A stretch of DNA of 64,000 nt from Pomphorhynchus laevis (lineage: Eukaryota; Acanthocephala; Palaeacanthocephala; Echinorhynchida; Pomphorhynchidae): assembly GCA_012934845.2 (NCBI GenBank), contig WNNJ02000836.1, positions 1-64,000 of the forward strand, given 5' to 3'. Of this stretch, positions 1 through 12,033 are shown in pieces. Under the pieces are notes generated by a model. That model had not been told where the DNA came from, made no database searches, and worked only from the letters and a program-made list of their open reading frames with translations. The first letter of the stretch is position 1, and the number at the start of each line of letters is the position of its first letter. The position numbers and the translations under genes are program-made.

Positions 1-1553
1 AAATAATATTATTTTTATTTATAATAAAAAAATAATAGACTTATGTATCTATTTTCTATTTAGAAATAAATATTTATAAATATTTAATAAATAATTTAAA
101 TAGTATCCTTTAAATATGAAAGATATAATATTTTATATATGAAAAACATAGAACGCATACAAAACATTTTGATTTTTAATAAAGTTTATATCTATAAAAT
201 ATTTTAAATCTAAATAAATTGGATTATATAAAATCCAATATATTTATATTAGAATATATAAATTTATATATTTATTGAGATTTTATAAAACCCAAACAAA
301 TTGTCGTCATTACTCAAAATAACAGTATCAAAGCAACACGAAAGTGCTTTGATAACAAAAGTGTATAACAAACAGTCATATCTCAGGAACAGTCAAAAAC
401 AGTGATATTCACGATGTATGGATAGAGCGTGAATGCTCAAAATATTAGGAATGCAACTGGCAAAAATTACATCTTTAATTTTTATTGAATGTAAATTAAA
501 TTCATCTGATTTGATTAGCACGGCCCTCCCTAAGCGAAACGGATAGCATCATTAGCAACAGGATAATAAAGTACCTTCTTGCATTTAATTTTTAATTTTA
601 CTACTATTAGCCTTAGCGACTTTGAAATTTACGTTTAATGAAACAATTACCATGCAGTTGACTCTCTATAATTAGTTCAAATCATCAAGATATGATTCGA
701 TTTACAGAAAGGATTCAAACCAGTGAACCCTTATGTAGAGTACATGGGAAAGCTGTACAGCCTTAGTACATGGGAATGCTTAATCAGATATTCAAAAATA
801 ATTAAGTTAAATAAATGTTATTTGGATAAAAATCGCTTATTACATTCTAATTATTCATTAATTCCAGTGAATTTATCATCACGTTAAAGGTTCTAAAATA
901 ATCTCTATTTGCTTTTTAGACATCGATTCGATTGTAAAATTTTCCATTTTTAAATGTAAAATGTCAGTAATTACGAGATAATTAATTCATTTGGTTTTAT
1001 ATGATCATGGAAGAATTTGATTTTAACCGTTGGAATGAACAACACATTAATAGCATTAACACCAATTCGAAAATTTAATACGTAAAGATTTTAAGTTTAA
1101 AAATTTAAAGTTTACTTTCTCTAGTTATAATTATAAACGAATTCGCAAAGTTGACAAATAATAAAAACTGAACGTTCAAATTGTAAAACAACTTAAACTT
1201 TATATTTCTGATGATTTATTTTTATTAAATAAATAAATAAAATATATTTTAATAAATAAAATTTATTAAAATAAATAAATTTATTACAATGAATTATCAT
1301 CTAATCATTTACATATTTACACAACAATGAAAATCAAAATAGAATTAATCCAGCTGGGTTGTAAATTATTTAAAAATATTAATGTTAATACAAAAATTAT
1401 TAATTAAACTTTAGTTACGTAAACTTTAGTTGAAGTTTATATTTCGAATCTAAACGGCCTTATAATGCGATGTTCAACTATAAAATGTTTTCTCCATTAT
1501 CATGATATAAGACTATCAGTCATAAATTAAATAAATCAGACGAGTCAATTGAT

Positions 1554-1950
1554 CGTTAGTCAGCATTAAAAAGGACCGAAACGTTAAATGTAGGTATTGG
1601 ATCAATGGCTGATAAGGTCCATCACCAATACTAAATTGTAGTGTACTGCTGTTGGCTTAAAAATATAGGATCAAAGTAGTGTGCAAAATAAAAAAATAGT
1701 ATTCAAAATTTCAATGGTAACAATGACTGCACAGGTAAATCAACTTAAGTCTTTCATTAAATCTACTAGTCAATACAGCACACAAGTCCAATTATCGTTA
1801 GTCAGCATTAAAAAGGACCGAAACGTGAAATGTAGGTATTGGATCAGTAGTTGATGATGCCCATCACCAATACTGAAATGTAGCTGTTTGCTTAAAAATA
1901 TAGGATTAAAGCAGCGTGCAGAATAAAAATAGTCATCAAAGTTTTAATAA
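1554..1950. repeat. Two-copy direct repeat, period 242 bp
   Basis: A block starting CGTTAGTCAGCATTAAAAAG at 1554 recurs at 1796, so the period is 242 bp. About 145 bp at the start of each unit are well conserved (1554-1705 and 1796-1945). Each unit contains GGACCGAAACG, then an inverted repeat (GTATTGG paired with CCAATAC) around CATCA. The copies have diverged by substitutions and small indels. It could be a two-unit satellite or two insertions of a short element. I do not recognise the family. Confidence 0.85.
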
Positions 1951-2803
1951 CTAGATAAGTATCTGATATTTCATAAATGAAATGACTAACTACTAAAATG
2001 AGAAAGAAACATTAGCGACATTAATGCAATATCGTTCAATCCTTAATTTCGTAATTGACTAAAAATGATTATTTTCTAGTGCATAAAACAAAAATTATAA
2101 TTTTTGAAAATCTCTTAGAATTTTAAGATACTCCTTATTTGACATAATTTTGGAAATTGTAGTATAGTTTTCTTTTTTCGTTCCATAACCACTCCCTTAA
2201 ATGTAATTGGTATGGGAAAAATACCAATTAAATAATCATTAAAGTTGATAATCAATAAAATTCGAGCTAAAATTCGAATAAAAGTGGACAAACTCTGTTT
2301 CCATAATTACTAAAATTCTCAATTATAAAAGTGAGTTGTAATTTAAACCAACATCTTGTTAGCAGTTCAAAATTTTGTATGTGGCATTTTTCCCAACAAC
2401 CAGGTAAACAAAACCGAAAATTTTATATGAAGCAATAAAATGTCAAATAAGAGAAACCTTTCACAGATATCGTAACAACACTTCAAAATAATCAATAATT
2501 AAAAATTATTTGAATTTATCCTTACTTTCAACTTTTAGAATAACTTTTAGACTTATACTTAAACATTTTATTTGAACGAGTTTGAGTTGTTTTGTAAAAA
2601 ATGTATAGTAAGTGAATGAGTCGTATATTCACAATTTTTGCCAGTGTTTCCAACTTTAGCACCGAGCGGTTGAATAATGGTTCACCGCTTCGCACCCTCG
2701 GATAAAAAACTTACAGATCCTAATGATCTCGCTCATGAAGTAGAATATACACAGCACACAACTTATCTAAACTGAAGCTCTCCAAATCATCGTACTTAAA
2801 CGC

Positions 2804-2881
2804 GCACATTCACGTTAAGGGCACATTCACGTTAAGGGCACATTCGCGTTAAGGACACATTCGCGTTAAGGACACGTTCGC
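2804..2881. repeat. 17-bp tandem repeat, about 4.5 units
   Basis: The unit GCACATTCACGTTAAGG starts at 2804, 2821, 2838 and 2855, with a partial fifth unit. The first two units are identical. The later ones carry A-to-G changes giving CGCGTT and G-to-A changes at the first base. It is an ordinary minisatellite in non-coding DNA. Confidence 0.9.
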
Positions 2882-3378
2882 AATAGAAAAACCACTACAG
2901 AAATGGACATTTAAATTAAATACCAACGATTATCTTAACAAAGCGTCGACTGCACTTGTCTATTTGCTGAAAATTCACTGATTTCATATCCACCCAAATC
3001 GCTCGCAGTCCATAGTCAATAATTGAATGCGGCAACACCTTAAAATAGCTTAAACAGCTGCTATCCTAACTTCGGAGCTACATATTTTAAATGTATCTTC
3101 GTACTTTTCTTATTACAAAGTTCGGCAAAAGTATATCTTGTGCAAATATGAACATCTAAAAATCATAACTTTTGCAAAAATCAGGGATTGCATTGTTTCA
3201 CACAAGAACATCATTATGAACCAGCCTATCTTACCGCCTTAACTTAGCCACCTTTTATTTCACAATTTTTACTGACATTTAATTCGTTGTGAAAGTACAT
3301 CAAGGTTATTTAAAGCCTTTTGATAGCCGTGTTGACTATCATAAGCTAGCACTACTAAGCCATCAACATATTGCATTG

Positions 3379-3419
3379 AAGTTACATTATCTCAAATGTA
3401 ATTTTAGATAATGTAACTT
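3379..3419. repeat. Perfect 14-bp inverted repeat
   Basis: AAGTTACATTATCT at 3379-3392 is matched by its exact reverse complement at 3406-3419, leaving a 13-nt loop. No open reading frame or transposon end is recognisable beside it. It could be a hairpin or the remnant of a small foldback element. Confidence 0.8.
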
Positions 3420-5999
3420 ACTCTAAAAGTCACACAATGTTTTCTTACTCAGAGTTTGGGCGGTGTATTAGTTAAAAAACGAAAACAGTTAGGGGCTGAA
3501 AGGCTCACCCTTTAAAAATAGTTTGATGAAATATTAAGAGAACTAGGTTGTGAAATAGAATGAAAAACTTCAGCAATGGTCCGGAAATATTCACGATTGT
3601 AGAGTTTAGTAAGTAGAGCATAGCAATCTAAAGATCAAAAGCTTTACTAGTCTATGAAAGTTGCATATAGTGACTTGGCGCAGCTGAGTAAGTCTAAATT
3701 TTATTTTCAAAGCATCAATAATATAGCGGTCAGGCCAAAAAAGTAATGTTCAGAAGACAGAATCACACTTTGATACACATAAAGTCATCTTAAAGCTACA
3801 ATGTTAACAATTTGTACGAATTGTTCAATATGACAATAAATTTGTACGCGAAAATCAATAAGACATTGTTCTTATTGAATTGTTCAATAAGACACTGAAT
3901 CTGTAGAATAGTAAACTATATAAGAAGATATCAATGTTTGACATTTTAAAATAAGGTTCTATTCGAAATTACTGTAATAAAGCGAAATATATGCGTTGTA
4001 GATGCATTCACGTTTTCAGACAGACGGATTACCCGGCTTGGCAAATTATTTTGCTGAACTTATTTTTCCTATATAAAAATACCGAGACGATAAAAAACCG
4101 GCTTGTGTTTGGGTAAGAGCGTCCAAGAGCTAGGAAATTAAAGGCTGGTACGGTACAGAAGTGTCAGTGAAGATGATATATATATCACTACGGATATTGC
4201 AAGATTTATCAGACCATTTCTTTTCATGCAAACTTGTAAAAACGTTCGATCGTTTAAAAATAGGTAACTAACATCCGAAGCTTAGAGCTGCTAAAGATTC
4301 GGAACTAGTGTTACATTGACCAGCAACTAAAATTTGCTTGCTAGATTGACTTTGCTTTAGGAATTATGAAATCTCATAAATAATATATTAGTAGGCTCAG
4401 CCAGGATGGGCTAAAATACGCAAACATAAATGTAATAAATAAAATCTCGAGAATTATAGCATTATCTGAATAATTGCAATACCAATAATCGAGCCTAGGT
4501 TTTATTATCAACAGCCTACAAGGCATATCGAACAGTGCTAGAGTGTCAAATGTGTAGAATCCAGCTAACGAAAACTTAAAAGTCATGTCTCGACCAAGAC
4601 TCAAATGCAATGAGTCAAACCAACGAACAATCCCCTTTCTGAACTGTATGTACATTGAATATAAGTATACGAAACGACTTATTATTAATATTACTCAGAT
4701 ATCCTTGGACTTGTAATCTAGTTAGTCATATTTTCTCCTGTTTGTAGAGCTTACCACACTATCCCTTACCCGATCACCAGATAGCGTTTGCTTGATACTT
4801 GGGTACTCCACTTAAATCGCTGAATTAGAAATTGTGCACGATATATGCATCCTCACTACCTGATGATTGCGAATTAAGCAACAATCAATGCCCATAGACG
4901 GGAGTATCATCGTTTGGTTTTGACACGGTGTGTTCTAATTTTGGTGTCAGAGTCTAAATGAATGCTCATCGCCTTAGAAAGATCATTTACTTATGATAAG
5001 TCAACGAAAGATTCATGGAAACACTGAATTATTACATTTTAAGCTCGTTCAGCTGTTCACAATTCTGTATTATTGGTAATGGCGCAGGTACAGCGCCGGT
5101 AATCTGTTGTAGACGTGGCTAATGCCGCACGAGCGACTGTACGCCGCACAACACTCGCAAATGCACGACAAAATTCGGAAGTGGTTATTAGAGTTACTTC
5201 CGCTATCATTACGAATAGGATTTGAGATAATCAATTTCAAACTCTCAAGAACTTAAATCAACTTATTTGATTTTCGTTATTTTTCTAATCGAACAGTTCC
5301 GTGTACACCTTATGAGAAATCTAGACATATCACACTTCCCATTTCATTATAGTTGTTGGTTGTATCTAAGCAAATCATAATTCTTTATGTCGAAATACTA
5401 TTCTACCATATAAATGATCGAATGGTTATCGAAAGCAGCAGAGAACAGCACGCAACAGCAGCGTCGATTGTAATTGATTCAATTGTCGCTGATTGTAGTG
5501 TAATTATAAATTACATGTTTTTAAGATTAAACAAACATATTTTATTTAGATTATCATTCAGGTTATTTTTTTGTGTTATTATAAGTTATAGTGAGGTCAG
5601 CTAACTTAGTCTACGTATTTTATTTTATTTTATTTCTACGTGGGAAAAGGTTTATCATCCTTTTGTGTCAGCCACGAAAGAATCAACAAAACGATAATTA
5701 GTACCGTTTTTGTCATTGTTTTGATTTATCAGTTCCAGGTACCTCCCACTGCTGGATGCAGAGGAGGACAGGCAGACAGCACTAGGCAAGCTAAAACATA
5801 ATTAGAGCTAGAAATTGTCAAGCTTTAAGTGTTGCCAGCTTAATTGGCTTAACATGCTTCATCAAAAGGATCAACAGCAAATAGCACTAGCTGATGCCAG
5901 CGCAATGATTTTAGATATATCTGTCTCGAAGATTGTAGATATATTAGTGCTTGCGCTTGTATTAGTTAGTGATATTAGTTGATTACTCTCTGTGGTGAG

Positions 6000-6500
6000 G
6001 CATGTTGAACCTATAAATAATTAATAATTATATACAATTTTATATAATTTATATTTATATAGTTAAAATTTAATATAAAAGTATATTTTTATGAATTGAC
6101 TAATGAATAACACGACGTATAAGAATAAGGATTAGAGGTAATCAGGAGGAACTTCTATGCTATCAGGTTTCGGCCCCTATTCCTCGCCCCATCATAGCAG
6201 CGGGGCCAAATACATGCTAATGACGTATTTTCTCTGATTGAAATTTGAAATCTAGTGAATTTTATAGTGTCTTATATATAAACTCTTCCAGCCAAAGAGT
6301 TTAAATTTATTGCTAACAACATTTTGTTGATTTTTATATTTTACCATTTATAGTTTGATTATATTTTTATAGTAATATCAAATTTTTTTAGTAAATTTTA
6401 TTTTTATTGCAAATATGTACCTATTAAAGTAAACCAATATCATTACATATAATAGCAATTCACACCATTATTTGGATATATATCAAACGCTGATCATATT
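6000..6500 (-). mobile_element. Penelope-like element, 3' end (copy 1)
   Basis: This region aligns base by base, with gaps, to the 3' part of the PLE at 51.6-52.0 kb. On the minus strand the C-terminal end of a PLE reverse transcriptase is readable near 6,430-6,480 (a degenerate form of the conserved ...RIATICNDI block). It is followed by about 200 bp with a thumb-like remnant (INLNSLAG) and then by the family's terminal structured sequence at 6,140-6,240. The reading frame is broken and the 5' part is missing. No GIY-YIG nuclease fits between the RT end and the terminal sequence. Confidence 0.7.
6140..6240 (-). other. PLE terminal conserved sequence with pseudoknot potential (copy 1)
   Basis: Two interleaved complementary pairs are present: GGCCCC (6172-6177) with GGGGCC (6202-6207), and CTTCTATG (6152-6159) with CATAGCAG (6193-6200, one mismatch). 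This gives the topology of an H-type pseudoknot on the minus strand. The string GAAAC follows the GGGGCC on that strand. The same arrangement occurs at 14.9 and 51.7 kb. Function is unknown. A self-cleaving or RT-recognition RNA is an inference. Confidence 0.6.
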
Positions 6501-6754
6501 TCTTCTATGCATTTATTTGATATTATCAATATAAAATATCTTTCACGTATTTAAGGATTCATGGTACAAATCTCCTGGTTAAATGGAAATCAAAAAATAC
6601 ACAAGAGCAAAATGTTACTTTCATTTAAATAATAAGGGTTTTAAATGAATAAATAAATAATACAAAGGGTTAATCGTCAGAAACAGAGAAAAAAAGCTCC
6701 AAAACAAGAAAACGAATCGATATAATGACTGTTTAATCTTCTTTCATGACTCAC

Positions 6755-9185
6755 GGCCTCAGGTCCACTGGGATCTGAGCCCTCCAGTCGAGTTAACACG
6801 CCGCTCTTGACAACACCACCCGGGGTCTTTCACCCCGAAGAGTCCGATCGAGGCGGACTATGCTGAGTAATCGAGAGACGAAGAGCTTGAGAAACCTTAG
6901 CCTTTGTTCTGGGGAACGTCCTCTAGAGAAGAAGACAAATCTCGAGATAGCCTAAGTGTCCCAGAGGCGCACCTGAGTTTTCCATGTCAATGACAGATGC
7001 TGGGCCCGTTTCAGAGCCCATCTAGCTCTCTTCAGGATACGTTTAAGTCTATCCAGGTCTGCTTTCGCCTACCAGTTCACCGAAACGGTGAACCCCAGGT
7101 AATTTACTCGACTTGTGAAGGTAGGGAGTCATTAGTTAGTCAAAATGAAGGATAACGCAGAGAGTGCTAATCTTTTAAGTTTTTTCTTTGTTGCAGGGGC
7201 GCCATGAAATACTACCACCTGCGATTTAGCGGAGTTTAGAATAAGATTGGACTTGGGTAACTGGTCTTTAAATCTAAAAAGGAAACGGCTAATGTCAGAG
7301 ACTACGTCTTTGCACCTGCGTTCAGAGAACAAGGCTGTGGTATCATCAGCGTATACCACTAAACGTTGTTCGCGTTTAAATATTTTAAAGGGTTTAATGG
7401 AAGCAGCAAGGAACAAGATAGGAGAAAGAGGAGATCCTTGGAGCACACCCGTAATAGGGCAGAACTGACGCGCATCAGTATCGTCTTCATAATAGAATCG
7501 CTTGGTGTACAGCAGTATCTCCACCCTGTTAACAATTCTAGCAAGCGACCCGAGGGACCTGAAAGAAGATATAACATAGGGAATGGAGATGCGGTCAAAT
7601 GCAGCAGAAAATCAAGGAAAACAGCCACAGCAAGTTGATGACTATTATCCTGACAGAACTGATGCACTTCACCTACAGCTGAAGGACCGAGCGACCTTTG
7701 ACGAACCCATGGAAAGTTGGTGGTATTAAATTTCACCTACTTAAATGATCGCAGATTCTACGCGCAAGCGCTTTTTCGTATTTCGATATGAGGGAATTTC
7801 GAATCGATATGGGCTGTAGGTCTTTAGGACATGAGACCGGAATTTTCTTAGGTAGAAATATACGTCCACTAACGTTGATGCCGGCCATACCAGATTGGGT
7901 TGCTAATAGCATTGTTACGGCCACTTCTCTTCTTTGATCGGCTGTTAAAAGCTGACAGACACGAGAAGAGAGTGGAACGACTGATTTGGATGTGCCCGGA
8001 AGAGACCCCTAGAAGTTAAGGATATCTGTGACATAAATCCCTACTTCTGAAGTCTCCCCAAGGCGGGATTGGCTGAGGTGATTGAGTGGCTCGATAATTA
8101 TGTAGGGATAGTGACTCCTCCAAAACTTTATCAAGACCTATATTACCAATCCAACTTAATGCCCTATCCCTCCAACAAACGAACTTATCCTTCTTGAATA
8201 TCTTCCACTAGGAAGTATGGGCAGGATTAAGGAAAGCAATGCTTGCCCTATCCTTACCCAGTTGGAACCTATATCTAGTGATTCAATATTCTTTCGAGAA
8301 AACTTGCCTGGCAGAAGAAGAGAGGTTGGGAAGACGAAGCATATATGCTAAGGTCTTGAGTTTTGTCGGGGTAGGACAGTAAACACGGCCTTCATAGGTT
8401 GTCGAAAGCATCACGGTCGCTTGCGAAGAGCGGTAGGAATAAAATTCAGTTAGACTCTCATTACCAATTCGGGGGAAGCGTTGGATAGCTGCTTGAAAGA
8501 AAGCCACTCTGATAGGATCAAAGTAGAGTCTCCTCTTAAGCAGCGTATCCTCCTCTATCCGCCAGCGAATCAAGTCATGAGAGTTGGTCAGATGTTGTCG
8601 CGACTGTTCCGTACAGTGCGGTTTTAACAACCACCTCTTATGGAGCAGTAATAAGAAGTGAATTCGTTGATGTGCAATGAAATGTGGGGTATTGTGGTTT
8701 GTGAATAAGATAACCGTTCCTTGCTCTGCTGGAACGGTTATTCAACGACCAGTTCTGTCGTTAAAATCACCAAGTACCATGTCATAGCCGCCAGCAATAA
8801 TCCTATCCAGGAGGTCACGGTTCTTGTAAATCTCCCCTGGACGGATGTAGACATTGACTAGACTGAGGCGTTTACCGTTCTTACAGAGTGAAACTACTAA
8901 ACAAGAAAGGGCTGGACAAGAATAGTTGAGTAGAAGGGACGATCTTAAGGAGCATTTAACTAAGGTCAAGAGTCCTTGAGATGAAGAGGAGTGAGGCGGG
9001 GTTATGTACGGAGTATAGTGGGAACAAATGTGCTTAGGGATGAATCAAGTAATGTCCTAGGGGATATGGATAGACCGCGTCTCCTGAAGGACTATAAAAT
9101 CTGCATCTCTACCAGATAGAAGTCTAAAGGCAGAAGCTCCTCCCGAATTCCACTGAAGGATATTCAGTGGAAAAGGCTCACGAGT
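6755..9185 (-). pseudogene. LINE ORF2 remnant, endonuclease-reverse transcriptase (copy A)
   Basis: The protein would nick target DNA and reverse-transcribe the element RNA. Readable blocks, in order on the minus strand, are an APE endonuclease piece with the GDFND active-site block (8742-8969), the endonuclease C-terminal SHDLIRW block (8283-8630), a fragment with the RPISI motif of RT (7733-7924), then RT with the QGSPLSP and YADDT motifs (7132-7524). Pieces lie in different frames, so there are at least four frameshifts or stops. The 3' part, matching the C-terminal end of copy C, is near 6,757-6,800. Homology to copies B and C is clear over the whole length. Confidence 0.85.
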
Positions 9186-9239
9186 ACTCTGCATTGTGTT
9201 AGGTCAGCTGGGTTGGATTGCCTTACCTTTAGACGGAGC

Positions 9240-10390
9240 TAGGGGTGGAAGGGTTACCCCCTCCACCATTAACGCCATCCAGAGTAGGCACTTGCCCACG
9301 AGCAATATTTTCATTTCCCTTGGAGGCTGGATTATTACCCTTTAATAATTCCCAATCTTGAGAGGGGAACGTTATGGGCCGAGCCCCCTTTTTTTATTCT
9401 GGGATTAGGGTTTTGGAAAGATTTGGCTTGAAAATAGGGCCCCAATAAGGACCGAGATCAGGTCCTCCAATTTTTTCACAACGGCGTTGATCGTTATGCT
9501 AGTTAGTCTCATTAATTTGCTGTCCGACATTCGAGAACATATATTCGAAAACGAGCCTTCTTATTTCTTTTGAGACCGATTAGAAAAGGCGTCCCTGTAT
9601 GTTTTAAAATAGGAGCATTTGCGGAACTACGCGAAGTGGGACCCCCCGCAATTGGAGGACAAGGGGGGAGAGGAACATCTCTCCCCTTATTTAAGACTCT
9701 GGCACAAGGTGTCGCAGACCCCGCAAGTCCTTGATCTTGAGAGCTTGAGGACTAGTGCCTATATTCATGGCACTGTGTACAATGAGGGTAAATGAAATTA
9801 TCAGAATAAAGTAACTCAAAATCCAGATTATAACCCAAGAACGGGTTGAGGTTTGACTTTGACAGAAGATCAGCTTGCTTCACAGGGGCTGAACTGAACC
9901 CTATCGTAAGAGGGAAGCCACAATTCCCAATGAGTTGCCGAAAGCTGGAAATCTTGAAACGCTACCTTAAATCAGCAACGTCGGTTTTATCAAGGTGAGA
10001 CGGTAGGTTGGTTATTTGGATCGAAGCCATAATAGGTTTAATTTCCAAGGAACCAAATTCTTTAAGGTTCTCATTGAAGAAAGTTTCATATTGTTTCAAT
10101 AAATCTGAAGTTGTAAAGGATATTTTGATCTGCGTATCATATAATCTTACAGAATTATATAAAATTCTGTTTGGAAGTAACTCCGTAAATTTTCTCAAAA
10201 AGATTTGGAATAACTTGTCGTTCTTGTGGCTGTTTTAAAGTTATCACCACTAGATTTTTTTGTTGTGGCATTGGGGGAGTACCCTCGCCCCCTCAAAATC
10301 ATTACAAACAGTACTAACCTTGATGTTGACTGCGGAATTAATTGTTTTACATCCATCCACATCGACCAATTTGCAGGAACTTGCAAGCAT
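9240..10390 (-). pseudogene. LINE ORF1 (gag-like) remnant (copy A)
   Basis: This is the nucleic-acid-binding ORF1 protein of the element, recognised by similarity to copy C. The block around LLPNRILYNSVRLYD and PIMASIQITNLPSHL (9962-10198) matches the RRM-like region of copies B and C. A block upstream in a second frame (10195-10386) matches the segment before it. The zinc-knuckle region that should follow lies near 9,500-9,900 and is hard to read. Several frame changes break it. Confidence 0.7.
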
Positions 10391-10399
10391 TTTATCGTT

Positions 10400-12033
10400 T
10401 TTCGCCTGTTGAAATTCTGTGTAATATACTTGTTAACCTGTAAGTACTTAGTGATCCTCTATCATTTTGACGATCCTAGCTATGTTATAAATCCCACAGA
10501 ACGGCATCATTACACCGTACATTTTTTAATTATCCACATAAATCAAATTACGAATATGCCATTCAAATACGATTATGCCATCACAGACGTATCGTGCCTT
10601 CATTGTATGCATACAAATTGTTCAAAGATACAATAGACCATGAATGAATTGATTTGGTAATGACTTATTCAACGTAGGAACATAGAGGAATGAGTTCCAA
10701 AATAAAATTGAAGAAATTTTAATAAGAAAATTATTTTATTTATCAAGTGTCTTAGCTCAAAAGAAATATTGGTCTTTACTTAGCTTCATCCAAATATTAA
10801 ATATTGAAATATTCAACTGAATTTAAAAATTTAGATGAATCAAATTTTGTAAATTTATTATTTTTAAAATTAAAGAAAAAGCTATTAATTATTTAAGGAA
10901 AAGCTTTCAATTATAAATGATTTTGATTAAATTAACAAGATATACATATTTACCATATTTTATGAAAATTTTTTATGAATAAATTAATAAAAAGAAAATA
11001 ATATGTTTTTCTAAAGGATATTGACTGTTTTTGAAACATTTGATTTAAAAAATAAGGAAAACGTTTATTTTATTTTGAGCCTTAAAGATCTTTTTAAAAA
11101 TCTTTAATCTAATTTAAAATATCGCTTTTTATTTATTGAAAGTTTTCAAAATGATATGAAATTGAGTGTAAATTAATATTGAAATATCCTGCATTTTATT
11201 ATTGTTCATTTAATTATATCTTGCATTTTATAAAAATGATGATATCATTTAGTTTAAATGAAAAATATTTTTTTTATTTTTGTATTTTAAACGAAAACAT
11301 AAGTTAATCGAGTAAGATAAAAAATTGTAAACGTTTCAATGCAAACGTTTTCAGCAAGCATTGTAAAATGTTTCAAACTTGCCTTCCAAATTGTAGCGAT
11401 GTGCTAGCTAAAATTTTCTAACAAACTGATCGTTATTTATTATTTTTATTAATTTCCATGTAGCAAAAATAAATTTACAGCGAGGAAATTTTTAAAACAC
11501 AAATATTTGTCTAACAATAATGTTTGAATATATGCGCCCTTATTGATGCTAAGAAATGCATCAATTTAAAACTTTTTATATTGATTACTGATTTGTCGAT
11601 ATCAAAAAAAACACTATCTAAATAAAAAAATATTAAAATAATTAATAACGAATTCTTTATTTTTAAATAAAGAATTCATTGATTATATTTGATAGTATAC
11701 TACTTGTTTAAGAATATATGAAAGATAATTTTGAGTTTGAACTTATCAGTTAATTACTTCTTTTGTAGAATTTACAGAATGTAGATTCCATGTGCTAGCC
11801 AGGAAATAAGTCTATAATTTGCAAAACAATATCAATTCCAAATTGCATTGATATATGTAATAGAAAAAGAATTCTAAACTTTACGAAATAACCTCATCAA
11901 ACCACATTTTTTAAGGAGATTGAAATTCCACATCGTATATAGCTTTTTGTAAGCCCCAGATATATAGTGAGATAGCATAGAAAAGTCAGCACATTTAAGA
12001 GATATGAACAACAACAAAACTGTTGACATTTTA
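10400..12033. other. AT-rich intergenic DNA downstream of the DNAJB6-like gene
   Basis: No gene or element is recognisable. The sequence is very A/T rich with long homopolymer-like runs. It contains a 28-nt palindrome at 11,650-11,677. The part next to 12,034 is presumably the 3' untranslated region of the minus-strand DNAJB6-like gene. An AATAAA hexamer (minus strand, 12,030-12,035) overlaps that gene's stop codon and is probably too early to be the real polyadenylation signal. Confidence 0.6.
11650..11677. repeat. 28-nt palindrome
   Basis: GAATTCTTTATTT at 11650-11662 is followed by a 2-nt spacer and its exact reverse complement at 11665-11677. Each arm contains AATAAA on one strand, so the palindrome offers polyadenylation hexamers in both directions, about 370 bp past the stop of the DNAJB6-like gene. 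Whether it is used as a transcript end is unknown. Confidence 0.85.

Larger units (their letters stand above)
1..5990. other. AT-rich non-coding stretch with scattered small repeats
   Basis: I see no gene I can support here. The reading frames present are short and resemble no family I know. Within it lie a two-copy 242-bp repeat, a 17-bp tandem array, a 14-bp inverted repeat and a locally GC-richer patch near 5,070-5,190, each listed separately where useful. The rest is low-complexity A/T sequence. It may hold introns or regulatory DNA of a gene outside the window, but nothing in the sequence shows this. Confidence 0.6.
6676..10400 (-). mobile_element. R1/Jockey-like APE-type LINE, copy A (broken)
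   Basis: This is a two-ORF non-LTR retrotransposon on the minus strand, of the same family as copies B (16.7-20.4 kb) and C (20.46-24.5 kb). ORF2 remnants encode an apurinic-type endonuclease and a reverse transcriptase. ORF1 remnants encode the gag-like protein. The 3' untranslated part shares AAACAGAGAAAA-type sequence with copy B. The coding sequence is spread over all frames with several stops and indels, so the copy is dead. The outer limits are estimated from alignment with B and C and are uncertain by about 100 bp. Confidence 0.85.

Noticed and set aside
1-300. Possible telomeric or subtelomeric end
   Set aside because: The sequence is only AT-rich with short palindromes, and no telomere repeat is seen.
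4374-4655. 93-codon open frame on the minus strand
   Set aside because: No motif, no supporting context and AT-rich composition. Not enough to call a gene.
5353-5604. 83-codon open frame on the plus strand
   Set aside because: It has low-complexity hydrophobic composition, no recognisable motif and no homologue within the window. An AT-rich chance frame is the simpler reading.
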